A DNA stretch of 64,000 nt from Liminaster sp045639585 (lineage in GTDB: Bacteria; Bacteroidota; Bacteroidia; Bacteroidales; UBA3663): positions 14,623 to 78,622 of the forward strand of contig JAZUDJ010000034.1 of assembly GCA_045639585.1 (NCBI GenBank), in the 5' to 3' direction. How positions within the stretch are numbered: the first letter of the stretch is position 1; each line of letters begins with the position of its first letter. A program made the translations under genes and the position numbers. Shown one piece after another: positions 36,919 to 45,190 of this stretch. The notes below the pieces were generated by a model. It worked only from the letters and a program-made list of their open reading frames with translations, had not been told where the DNA came from and searched no databases.

Positions 36919-37887
36919 GTGAAGCGAAGACTACTTTTGATTTTCTTTTCCTTGCTGATTACTACACAGTTGATAGCAGGCCCGCGCTGGCGCTCGTTTA
37001 TCAACTGGGTAGATAGTGCAGACATAGCTGGCGCTGATACTAGCTATGTTCGTTGGCCGAAGCAGGATTTGATTGCGTCTATCAATTCAAAGATAACCAG
37101 TTCTACACTTCATGTCCATTATCATTATCCTACTGAATATGGAGATCTGAGTTACGATGGCTCTGCCACTGCCGAACTTCAGACTCCAATCTCTCTTAGC
37201 TTGGCTTATCGTGGTTGGGGTGTGAGTTATTCGCGCAATTTTGAGAAGAATGTCGATGATGAGTTTTCGTTCTCAACATGTGGCAGGAAGTATGGTGCGG
37301 AGCTTCGTTATCAGCATAGTCATTCTTATTCGGGTACTATCGAAGATGATATGGGCTATCAGGAAGACATTGATATACAACCTGGTGATATTACACAGGA
37401 ATTGTATTATGCCAATGTCTATTATGTCTTCAATAGTAAGCGCTTTTCCTTACCAGCTGCCCTTTTACAAACCGTTATTCAGCGTCGTAGTGCAGGCAGT
37501 TGGTTGGCGGCGATAAATTTCCAGCGCAATATCCTGAATTTTCAAGATATACCTTTCTATAAGGTTACTTCTACGAAAATCAGCTTAGGAGGTGGATATG
37601 CTTATAACTGGGCCTTCGCTAAGGAGAAGTGTCTTTTACATGCCTCTATAATGCCATTGCTCAATGTCTATAATCATAATAGTATTTATTCGGATGCTGG
37701 CAAGGAAGCAGCTACAGAGTCTATTTCACTTAATGGAAACATTCACTTAAGTTTCGTATACAATGTTTCCAGATATGTGATGGGAGCCTCAAACATATAT
37801 TACTTGTCATGGCAGAATTTATCCGATCGTATTGCTGTTGTTGATTTGAATTGGTCAAGTAGACTTTTCATTGGTGTACGTTTTTAA
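36919..37887 (+). CDS. DUF4421-like outer-membrane barrel protein
   Basis: This 322-residue protein starts at a GTG 12 nt after ftsK. It has a signal peptide (1-20, TTQLIAG), then ADTSYVRWPKQDLIA followed by alternating amphipathic strands rich in aromatic residues, ending SRLFIGVRF with a terminal phenylalanine, the mark of an outer-membrane beta-barrel. It resembles the DUF4421 family of Bacteroidetes, for which no function is known. It is the last gene of the dapB run; the next gene has its own promoter. Confidence 0.7.
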   Translation: MKRRLLLIFFSLLITTQLIAGPRWRSFINWVDSADIAGADTSYVRWPKQDLIASINSKITSSTLHVHYHYPTEYGDLSYDGSATAELQTPISLSLAYRGWGVSYSRNFEKNVDDEFSFSTCGRKYGAELRYQHSHSYSGTIEDDMGYQEDIDIQPGDITQELYYANVYYVFNSKRFSLPAALLQTVIQRRSAGSWLAAINFQRNILNFQDIPFYKVTSTKISLGGGYAYNWAFAKEKCLLHASIMPLLNVYNHNSIYSDAGKEAATESISLNGNIHLSFVYNVSRYVMGASNIYYLSWQNLSDRIAVVDLNWSSRLFIGVRF

Positions 37888-37925
37888 CGGAAAAGCTGCT
37901 TCATTATCAGTTTCTGAATTATTTT

Positions 37926-37957
37926 TTTGCTATTTCCAATAATAATTATTATCTTTG
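37926..37957 (+). promoter_or_regulatory. Promoter of the plsC-guaB genes
   Basis: TTTG (37926-37929), 20 bp, TATCTTTG (37950-37957) is a consensus Bacteroidetes promoter 21 nt before the ATG at 37979. Confidence 0.75.
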
Positions 37958-37978
37958 CCCCAATTCTAATTTTTATTG

Positions 37979-38731
37979 ATGAAAAGATTGATTAACCAGC
38001 TCAAGACCTACTACTCGTTCGGCATTTTTGTGCTGTACATTTTCTTTGTGGGGGTTCCTATGGGTTGGTATTATTCATTGTTTTATAAAGACCTTGCTAA
38101 AAATCAGGATAAGTACCACAAACATGCTGCACATTTCTTCCGTCGTTTCATGCGGCATTATCTCTGTTGTGGCACTCATGAGGTACGTAATCCATATTGT
38201 GAGGACTTCAAGAAGCCAGCTCTGATTATTGCCAATCATCAGTCTCTCCTCGATCTTCCGCTTACCATGATGATGTCTCCTAAACTGGTAGTCATGACAG
38301 GACAGTGGGTGTGGGAGAGTAAGATTTACGGAAAAGTTGTCAAGTTCTGCGACTATTTCCCTAGCAGTATGCCGATGGACGAAATGCTGGCTCACCTCAA
38401 GGATGTGATGAACCGAGGTTATTCCGTGGTTATCTTTCCTGAGGGCACGCGATCTGAAGATTGCCAGATTCACACCTTCCGCCGTGGCGCTTTCCATCTT
38501 GCAGAGCAATTACGCTGTGATATTCTTCCGATGGTTATCTGGGGTACGGGTAAGGTGCTCCCGAAGCAGGACTTCTGTTTGCAGAATGGTCACATGATTC
38601 TTGATATTGGCAAGCGTGTAAGTTTTGAAGAAGGTATCATGGGAGAGAATCATGGCCAGTTGACACGATATTGGCACAAGTTCTTCCTGAAGAGATATGC
38701 TGAACTCGAAGAGGAGAACGCTCCTCAATAA
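37979..38731 (+). CDS. plsC: 1-acyl-sn-glycerol-3-phosphate acyltransferase (PlsC family)
   Basis: This 250-residue membrane-associated enzyme acylates lysophosphatidate to phosphatidate. The HX4D motif is ANHQSLLDLP and the substrate-binding box FPEGTRSEDCQIHTFRRGAF; one N-terminal hydrophobic segment (about 12-35). The ATG at 37979 is preferred over a TTG one codon upstream. No promoter is visible in the 48 nt before guaB, so the two are probably cotranscribed. Confidence 0.9.
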   Translation: MKRLINQLKTYYSFGIFVLYIFFVGVPMGWYYSLFYKDLAKNQDKYHKHAAHFFRRFMRHYLCCGTHEVRNPYCEDFKKPALIIANHQSLLDLPLTMMMSPKLVVMTGQWVWESKIYGKVVKFCDYFPSSMPMDEMLAHLKDVMNRGYSVVIFPEGTRSEDCQIHTFRRGAFHLAEQLRCDILPMVIWGTGKVLPKQDFCLQNGHMILDIGKRVSFEEGIMGENHGQLTRYWHKFFLKRYAELEEENAPQ

Positions 38732-38779
38732 TTCCGAAATTAATTCATTTGATTATATAATAACATAAAATATCCGAGT

Positions 38780-40261
38780 ATGAGTTTCCTTTCTGACAAG
38801 GTTGTTCTCGACGGTTTGACATTTGACGATGTCCTTCTCGTCCCACAGTACAGTGAGGTGCTTCCACGAACCGTGGATCTCAGCACCCAGTTCTCACGCA
38901 ATATTCGTCTGAATGTACCTATCGTATCCGCTGCTATGGATACTGTTACCGAGGCTACCATGGCTATCGCTATGGCTCGCGAAGGTGGTATCGGTGTCAT
39001 CCACAAGAATATGAGCATCGCTGATCAGGCTCATCAGGTCAGCCAGGTAAAGCGTGCTGAGAACGGTATGATCTACGCTCCTGTATGCTGCACTCCTAAC
39101 CAGACCGTTCGTGACGTGCTTGGCATCATGGCAGAGTATCACATCGGTGGTGTACCTGTAGTCGTTGGTGCTGAGCGTAAGCTCGTAGGTATCGTTACCA
39201 ACCGTGACCTCCGTTTCCAGAAGGATCTTGGCCGTCAGATCTCTGAGGTAATGACTTCAAAAGAACTCATCACCACCAAGGTAGGTACTACCCTGGCTCA
39301 GGCAGAGGATATCCTTCAGGAGCATAAGATTGAGAAGCTCCCTGTAGTTGATGCTGAGGGTCATCTCGTAGGTCTTATCACCTATAAGGATATTACCAAG
39401 GCTAAGGATAAGCCACTCGCTTGCAAGGATGAGAAGGGTCGTCTCCGCGTAGCTGCTGGTGTAGGTGTTACTGGCGACGTGATGGATCGTGTAGCTGCTC
39501 TCGTTGAGGCTGGTGTCGATGCTGTTGTCGTTGATACCGCTCACGGTCACTCTAAGGGTGTTGTCGGCGTTCTTGAGAAGATCAAGGCTACCTATGACTG
39601 CATCGACGTAGTAGTAGGTAACATCGCTACTGGTGCTGCTGCTAAGTATCTGGCTGACGGTGGTGCTGATGCGGTTAAGGTAGGTATCGGCCCTGGTTCT
39701 ATCTGTACCACCCGTATCGTAGCAGGTATTGGTGTTCCACAGCTCTCAGCTGTCTATGACGTTGCTAAGGCTCTCCGTGGTACTGGTGTACCTCTCATCG
39801 CTGATGGTGGTATCCGCTACTCTGGTGATATTGTTAAGGCTATCGCTGCTGGTGGCTATTGCGTTATGCTCGGTGGCTTGCTCGCAGGCGTGGAGGAGTC
39901 TCCAGGCGAGACCATCCTCTTTAATGGCCGTAAGTTCAAGGGCTATCGTGGCATGGGTTCACTCGACGCTATGGCTGCAGGTTCTAAGGACCGTTACTTC
40001 CAGAGCGGTGAGGCTGATGTTAAGAAGCTCGTACCAGAGGGTATCGTATCACGCGTACCTTACAAGGGCAACCTCTATGAGGTCATCTACCAGATGGTCG
40101 GCGGTCTCCGTGCCGGTATGGGTTACTGCGGAGCTAAGGATATCCCAACTCTCCATGAGACTTCTAAGTTCACCCGCATCACCAATGCAGGTATCCTCGA
40201 GTCACATCCACATGATGTAACTATTACTAAGGAGGCACCAAACTACTCAAGAGGCGACTAA
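38780..40261 (+). CDS. guaB: IMP dehydrogenase GuaB
   Basis: This 493-residue enzyme performs the NAD-dependent oxidation of IMP to XMP, the committed step to GMP. The barrel starts LTFDDVLLVPQYSEV; two CBS domains (about 95-205) interrupt it; the catalytic cysteine is C309 in GPGSICTTRIVAG; the flap has the RGMGS segment. Full length. Codon use is highly biased, as for a strongly expressed gene. The stop shares its A with the next start (TAATG). Confidence 0.97.
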   Translation: MSFLSDKVVLDGLTFDDVLLVPQYSEVLPRTVDLSTQFSRNIRLNVPIVSAAMDTVTEATMAIAMAREGGIGVIHKNMSIADQAHQVSQVKRAENGMIYAPVCCTPNQTVRDVLGIMAEYHIGGVPVVVGAERKLVGIVTNRDLRFQKDLGRQISEVMTSKELITTKVGTTLAQAEDILQEHKIEKLPVVDAEGHLVGLITYKDITKAKDKPLACKDEKGRLRVAAGVGVTGDVMDRVAALVEAGVDAVVVDTAHGHSKGVVGVLEKIKATYDCIDVVVGNIATGAAAKYLADGGADAVKVGIGPGSICTTRIVAGIGVPQLSAVYDVAKALRGTGVPLIADGGIRYSGDIVKAIAAGGYCVMLGGLLAGVEESPGETILFNGRKFKGYRGMGSLDAMAAGSKDRYFQSGEADVKKLVPEGIVSRVPYKGNLYEVIYQMVGGLRAGMGYCGAKDIPTLHETSKFTRITNAGILESHPHDVTITKEAPNYSRGD

Positions 40262-41049
40262 TGAAAAGACTCTATACACTGATAATGCTGCTCCTTTCAG
40301 GGGCAGCATTATTTGCTCAATCTCACGAAGTCCTTATCAGCACTAACATGGGCAATATGCGCGTCGTGCTTTATGATGATTGTCCAAAGACGGTTGCCAA
40401 CTTCCTCGGCAAGGTACGTGCTGGCTACTATGATGACTCACTCTTCGGTCGTGTCATTCCTACCTTCATGATCCAGGGTGGTGCACCGGATAGTAAGACG
40501 GCTGGACCTGGCCAGAGCATTGGTTGGGGAGATGTCAGCGAAGAGATCCCGATGGAGACCACCCGTCATATTCCGAAGAAAGGCGCTCTCTGTGCTCCTC
40601 ATCGTGACGGTGTAAGGAAATCTGATATGTCGCAGTTCTTCATCGTCGAAGGTTATCCGATGTCTGACGCAACGCTCAACAACTGGGAGAAGACTCACAA
40701 CGCTGAGGCTCGTAAGAAGGCTAAGAAAGTGGTCATGACCAAAGCGGTGGTCGATAGCCTTGATATGCTGAAGACTGTTGACGCCAAGATGTACAACCAG
40801 CTGGCGCGTCGTGTCAATCATGACATAGACAGTATTGCACGCTCTTATCCAGGTACTCGCTTCTTCACTCCAGAAGAGCGCGAAGCCTATACGACAGTAG
40901 GCGGTGCCTACCACATCTATGGCGAATATACCTGCTATGGAGAGGTTGTCGAAGGTCTCGAAGTCATCAGCAAGATTGCTGCTCTTGAGAGCAATGTTGC
41001 AAACCGTCCTCGCACGGATGTGCGAATGAAGATTAAGGTAATAAAATGA
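40261..41049 (+). CDS. Secreted cyclophilin-type peptidyl-prolyl isomerase with helical insert
   Basis: This 262-residue protein has a signal peptide (1-19, AALFA). The cyclophilin core begins VLISTNMGNMRVVLYDD, and continues with FGRVIPTFMIQGG, MSQFFIVEG and YGEVVEGLEVISKI. Between the FFIVEG strand and the GEYTCYGEVVEG segment lies an insertion of about 75 charged, probably helical residues (about 145-220, NNWEKTHNAEARKKAKK). It presumably speeds proline isomerisation of exported proteins in the periplasm. It is translationally coupled to guaB. Confidence 0.9.
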   Translation: MKRLYTLIMLLLSGAALFAQSHEVLISTNMGNMRVVLYDDCPKTVANFLGKVRAGYYDDSLFGRVIPTFMIQGGAPDSKTAGPGQSIGWGDVSEEIPMETTRHIPKKGALCAPHRDGVRKSDMSQFFIVEGYPMSDATLNNWEKTHNAEARKKAKKVVMTKAVVDSLDMLKTVDAKMYNQLARRVNHDIDSIARSYPGTRFFTPEEREAYTTVGGAYHIYGEYTCYGEVVEGLEVISKIAALESNVANRPRTDVRMKIKVIK

Positions 41050-41082
41050 TGCTTAGACATTAAAGCATATATTCATTATAAT

Positions 41083-41118
41083 AATAACGGACGTCCTGCA
41101 AGCAAGGCGTCCGTTATT
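41083..41118 (+). terminator. Terminator-like hairpin in array 2, unit 1
   Basis: AATAACGGACG (41083-41093) pairs perfectly over 11 bp with CGTCCGTTATT (41108-41118), followed by TT. It lies 34 nt after the cyclophilin stop and forms the first unit of the 42-nt array, so it probably ends the plsC-guaB-cyclophilin transcript. Confidence 0.65.
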
Positions 41119-41289
41119 TTATGTAGGAAAGGACATTTTGCAAGCAAGGCGTCCATTCTTATATGTGGGAATGGCTCTCCTGCAAACAAGACGTCCATTC
41201 TTTTATGCGGGAACGTCCATTCTGCAAGCAAGGCGTCCATTCTTTCGATTAAGAACGTCCGTCTTGCATGCAGGATGTCCATTCTTTAA
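41084..41289. repeat. Intergenic array 2 of five 42-nt tandem units
   Basis: Units start at 41084, 41126, 41168, 41210 and 41252; the last runs into the stop codon of the minus-strand GH97 gene (41290-41292). Each holds a 24-nt inverted-repeat block ending GGCGTCC or a variant (GACGTCC, GATGTCC), with an 18-nt linker containing ATTCTT. The spacing and arrangement match array 1 at 14027 although the flanking genes are unrelated. Pairing is perfect in unit 1 and imperfect in units 2-3. It lies between convergent genes. Confidence 0.85.
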
Positions 41290-43311
41290 TTACTTGAAGA
41301 TAGCACACCAGCCACCGGCAGGAGCCAGGTTGATGTTAATCTTTTCTGAAGCTGAGACCTTGCGGGTCACGTGCTTGTAATCCGTAGCCTCACGATCAGC
41401 GTTGATGCCATCGGTGAAGCTGTCCATGCTCACGTCAGAAGTCAGGAACTTAGAGAGGTCGATGGTCATGGTGCGAGGCGACCAGTTGTTCATGGCTGCC
41501 ACGTACCAGGTGTCACCCTTGCGACGAGCGATGGCAACGTATTCGCCCATTTCTCCGCTGAGAGGGATGGTCTCGTCGAAGGTGGTAGGTACAGCGGCAA
41601 TGAAGTCGGTGCACTCCTGGTTCTGCTCGTAGTGTGTCGGCGAGTCGGCCATCATCTGGAGAGGAGCCTCGTAGATGACATACATAGCCATCTGGTGCAC
41701 GCGGGTACCCATGCTCATAGGGTGGTTGTTGTTGCCGAAGAAGTGGTCGCGGGTAGCGTTGTGCATAGCGCCTGGGGTGTAGTCGAGTGGGCCAGGGAGC
41801 ATGCGGAGGTAAGGGATCGAGACGTCGTAGCGTGGCATGTCGTGCACAGGGCCATTGGCATTGCGCTGCTCCCACTTGCAGTTCTCCAAACCCTTGACGC
41901 CCTCGAAGTTGACGACGTTAGGATAGGCGCGCTGCACGCCCATTGGCTTGAGGCCGTGGTAATCTACGAGCAGGTGGTGCTTGGCAGCATACTCAGCCAT
42001 CTCGTAAGCAGAGGCGATAACGATCTGATCATCACGGTCGAAGAAATCAATCTTGAAGCCTTTGACGCCAGCTTCCTTGTAGTGATTCATGTTGCGCTCC
42101 ATGTCTTTGATGAGGTTGCGCCATGAGCTCCAGAGGATAATACCAACGTTCTTCTCCTTGCCATATGCCACGAGCTCAGGAATAGAGAGTTCGTCGTTGG
42201 CGTACTTGAGGAGGTCTTCTTCATCGCTCCAACCTTCATCGACGATGATGTATTCTACGCCATTCTTCGATGCAAAGTCGATGTACTTCTTGTAGGTGAG
42301 GGTGTTGATGCCAGCGCGGAAGTCGACGTTATAGAGGTTCCAGTTGTTCCACCAGTCCCAAGCCACCTTGCCCGGCTTGATCCATGAGGTGTCAGCGAGG
42401 CGGCACTCAGGAGAGAGGCAGAATGGGGTGTCTGTGTCGAGCAACTGAGTATCCTGCGCAGTGACAAGCACCAGACGCCAAGGCAACTGCTGGAGAGGCT
42501 TGAGGTCGGCGATGTAGTCGGCACGCTTTGTTGGCACGAGGTTCAGACGGTCGAAGCCACCTACTACGGTTTCGAGTGGCAGAGGTGCGAAGTCGGTGAG
42601 GAGCGTGTTGGCTGGGGTAGCGTCATTGCGATAAAGGAACATGCCAGGGTAGTTCTCGACGCTGGTTTCCATCACGATGGCCTTCATCTGGTTAGGCAGA
42701 CAGACAGCCAGTGGAGTGATGGCTATAGAGTCAGGGAACATCTTCGAGATTGGCTGTTCGTCGTAATATGACTCAAAAGAATAGCAGTACTTCTCGCCGC
42801 CGCGGTTGTCGTTGACGTATGGCACGAAGGCCTTGTAATCGTCAGCGAAGCAGAAAGCGTTGTTCTCGCTCACTACGCGCACTGGCTTGTTTACTTTGCT
42901 CACGAGGCGGTATGCGCAACCGTCGTTATAAGCTCTGACCACGAGGTTGAATTCGCCGCTACATGTGAGGGTGAGCTCGTTGCAAGTCTCGTTGACGGTA
43001 CTCCTTTTGTAGTTAATAGGGTTGAAGGTACGGCTGATGGCCTTCTGCTTAGCGCCTGAGATGCGGGTCTTCTCGCCCCACTCTGTCTGCATTGTTTTCT
43101 TACCGACGCTTTTTGTGGTCTTGATGCTGATAGCCGATGGGAGAAGCACTGTGGCGCCGTCGCGCTCGATGCTCCAGGTGATTTTCTCTGTGTCACAGAC
43201 TGTGGCTTTCAGGTGGCCATCAGGAGAGGTCACGACATAGTCCTTGGCCTGCATGCTCATGCCAGTAAGGAGCAGAAGAGCGGTTAGTGATAGTGCTTTG
43301 TAGTGTTTCAT
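41290..43311 (-). CDS. GH97 family glycoside hydrolase
   Basis: This 673-residue protein with a signal peptide (ending GMSMQA) matches GH97: an N-terminal beta-sandwich (about 22-270), then a barrel with WKPGKVAWDWWNNWN-type sequence (KPGKVAWDWWN), YIIVDEGWSDEEDLL, GVKGFKIDFFDRDDQ, VDYHGLKP and NFEGVKGLENCKW, then a C-terminal domain. GH97 contains inverting alpha-glucosidases (SusB) and retaining alpha-galactosidases; the aspartate-rich KIDFFDRDDQ leans to the retaining type, but this is uncertain. The ATG at 43311 gives a proper signal peptide; the frame opens further to 43353. It lies 11 nt after the glycerate kinase gene. Confidence 0.88.
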   Translation of the reverse strand: MKHYKALSLTALLLLTGMSMQAKDYVVTSPDGHLKATVCDTEKITWSIERDGATVLLPSAISIKTTKSVGKKTMQTEWGEKTRISGAKQKAISRTFNPINYKRSTVNETCNELTLTCSGEFNLVVRAYNDGCAYRLVSKVNKPVRVVSENNAFCFADDYKAFVPYVNDNRGGEKYCYSFESYYDEQPISKMFPDSIAITPLAVCLPNQMKAIVMETSVENYPGMFLYRNDATPANTLLTDFAPLPLETVVGGFDRLNLVPTKRADYIADLKPLQQLPWRLVLVTAQDTQLLDTDTPFCLSPECRLADTSWIKPGKVAWDWWNNWNLYNVDFRAGINTLTYKKYIDFASKNGVEYIIVDEGWSDEEDLLKYANDELSIPELVAYGKEKNVGIILWSSWRNLIKDMERNMNHYKEAGVKGFKIDFFDRDDQIVIASAYEMAEYAAKHHLLVDYHGLKPMGVQRAYPNVVNFEGVKGLENCKWEQRNANGPVHDMPRYDVSIPYLRMLPGPLDYTPGAMHNATRDHFFGNNNHPMSMGTRVHQMAMYVIYEAPLQMMADSPTHYEQNQECTDFIAAVPTTFDETIPLSGEMGEYVAIARRKGDTWYVAAMNNWSPRTMTIDLSKFLTSDVSMDSFTDGINADREATDYKHVTRKVSASEKININLAPAGGWCAIFK

Positions 43312-43322
43312 AAAATAATTAG

Positions 43323-44444
43323 TTAGTAGGGTATAGTTGTAATTTGTAAGCAAATTCTGTGCATATTCTCCATTGCATTTTCCTTCCTCATCAGTTCTTC
43401 AATGGGTCTATTGTCTCCCTCATTGATTGATCGAACCTCTGAGAAACCAGCAAGGAGCAGTTCTTGTGAGTCTTCTATTGCACCAGAAAGAAGCGTGCAG
43501 GGGATACCTAGCCTTTTAGCTCTTGCAAGTACTCCCATCGGTACTTTCTTCGGAGCTTCTGCACAACTTCTTTGGTCAATATTTTCTCCTATTATATTAT
43601 ATAATGTCTGTCCATCCGTCTTGCCTTCGCCTGTCAGCACCAGGTCGGCATCTGCAATTTGCTGGTCAAAGTGGATGGCATCAAGAAGCAGGTCTACGCC
43701 AGAGGTGAGCTTGGCGTTGAGATAGGCCATCAAGCCATAACCTAAGCCGCCTGCTGCACCTGCGCCTGGATGATTGACCAGTACGGGAGAAGCAATCCCT
43801 GCTGACTCTGTTTCTCGTGCGAAGTCCCTCAGTCTTTTGTTCAGGAGGATGACCTGCTCAGGGGTAGCACCTTTCTGTGGAGCGAAGACGAATGCTGCAC
43901 CCTCAGGTCCATAGAGCGGATTGCTGACATCTGAGGCTACGATGACTTCTACAGGCAAGGGTACGTAAGGACGCAGACACTCAATCATACCCTGTCCACC
44001 ATCGCACGTGGCGCTTCCTCCTATGCCCATGATGATCTTCGTACATCCGCGGCGAATGGCGTCAAGAATCATTTCTCCAATACCGTAGGTGGTCGTAATC
44101 ATCGGGTTGCGCTTCTCCATTGGCACTAAAGTCAAGCCGCTGGCAGCCGCCATCTCCATATACGCGGTCTTCTGCTCTTGGTTCGTGCTATTACTTGATG
44201 AGAAAGAGACCGCATACTTCGCTTCAATCTCCTGCATCAACGGGTCATGAACCTTGACTGTAATCATCTCCACGTCAAGAGCCTCTGCAATACAATCCAC
44301 CATTCCTTCTCCGCCATCGCTCATCGGCAAGCATACTACCTCAGCGTCCGGATAGCACTCCTGCAATCCAGAGGCTGCTGCATGGCATGCTTCCTGTGCA
44401 CTCATGCAACCTTTGAACGAGTCGAAGGCGGTGATGATCTTCAT
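43323..44444 (-). CDS. Glycerate kinase
   Basis: This 373-residue protein of the GlxK/GckA-type glycerate kinase family phosphorylates D-glycerate to a phosphoglycerate with ATP. Motifs: ITAFDSFKGCMSAQEA (3-18), MSDGGEGMVDCI, MEMAAASGL, TTTYGIGEMI, IIMGIGGSATCDGG, HPGAGAAGGLGYG and LTGEGKTDGQTL. Full length. It lies between the amidotransferase-like gene (29 nt upstream) and GH97 (11 nt downstream), probably in one transcript. Confidence 0.93.
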   Translation of the reverse strand: MKIITAFDSFKGCMSAQEACHAAASGLQECYPDAEVVCLPMSDGGEGMVDCIAEALDVEMITVKVHDPLMQEIEAKYAVSFSSSNSTNQEQKTAYMEMAAASGLTLVPMEKRNPMITTTYGIGEMILDAIRRGCTKIIMGIGGSATCDGGQGMIECLRPYVPLPVEVIVASDVSNPLYGPEGAAFVFAPQKGATPEQVILLNKRLRDFARETESAGIASPVLVNHPGAGAAGGLGYGLMAYLNAKLTSGVDLLLDAIHFDQQIADADLVLTGEGKTDGQTLYNIIGENIDQRSCAEAPKKVPMGVLARAKRLGIPCTLLSGAIEDSQELLLAGFSEVRSINEGDNRPIEELMRKENAMENMHRICLQITTIPY

Positions 44445-44473
44445 TGTGATTATTCAGGATATGATATGTTTTG

Positions 44474-45190
44474 TCAAATACTTGTCAGCTCCAGTATCTT
44501 AGCAAACAGTGGCGTGAAGAGTGTATCATCGCCAAAAGCCAGACGCTCAGGATGGAACTGCACGGCGGCGATAGGGTAGGTGTCGGACTCTATGGCTTCA
44601 ATAACTCCATCAGGAGATGTGGCAGTGACGCGGAGTGTGCGACCTAAGTCCTTAAGCGCCTGATGATGTGTGCTATTGACATAGGCTTTGTCGACTTGCA
44701 GCACTTGATAGAGTCGTGACTCCTTATTAATATATATATCATGCACTCCTGCCCATTCTGAATCCGGACGTGAGTGATTGATCAGCGGAGCAAGGCCACG
44801 AGTGGTAGGATCGGGATATTCGGTCGGAAGGTCCTGATAGATTGTTCCCCCTAAAGCGATGTTGATGAGCTGATGGCCTCGGCAGATTCCCATGATGGGG
44901 AGTCTTCGCTGCAATGCCAGCTTGAACAGCAGCATCTCAAACTCATCACGTCTCTGGTTTGGGGTTCCTGCCAACGGAGATTGTTCTTCTCCAAACCATT
45001 TCGCTTCAATGTCGCCACCTCCCATAAACAGGAGGACATCCAAGCCATCAAGCATCTGCTGACAAGTCTCCTCATCCATGTTATATGGAAGGACACGCAC
45101 CTCATGGCCAACACGCTCCACAGCGTTGACATAATTGACAGGAACGATAGGCGGCTCCTGGGGACACGTATCTGGAAGGCCGATAATCAT
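44474..45190 (-). CDS. Class I glutamine amidotransferase-like (gamma-glutamyl-GABA hydrolase family) protein
   Basis: This 238-residue PuuD/peptidase C26-like hydrolase has the nucleophile elbow IMGICRGHQLIN, with the histidine-glutamate of the triad in AVQFHPERLAF, LFMGGGDIEAKWFGEEQ near the front and NSTHHQALKDLG in the middle. It probably hydrolyses a gamma-glutamyl amide; the substrate is unknown. The start overlaps the preceding gene by 4 nt (ATGA), indicating coupling to the membrane protein upstream. Confidence 0.87.
   Translation of the reverse strand: MIIGLPDTCPQEPPIVPVNYVNAVERVGHEVRVLPYNMDEETCQQMLDGLDVLLFMGGGDIEAKWFGEEQSPLAGTPNQRRDEFEMLLFKLALQRRLPIMGICRGHQLINIALGGTIYQDLPTEYPDPTTRGLAPLINHSRPDSEWAGVHDIYINKESRLYQVLQVDKAYVNSTHHQALKDLGRTLRVTATSPDGVIEAIESDTYPIAAVQFHPERLAFGDDTLFTPLFAKILELTSI

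Noticed and set aside
43312..43353. Upstream 14-codon extension of the GH97 protein
   Set aside because: It would overlap the glycerate kinase stop and hide the signal peptide; the ATG at 43311 is typical.
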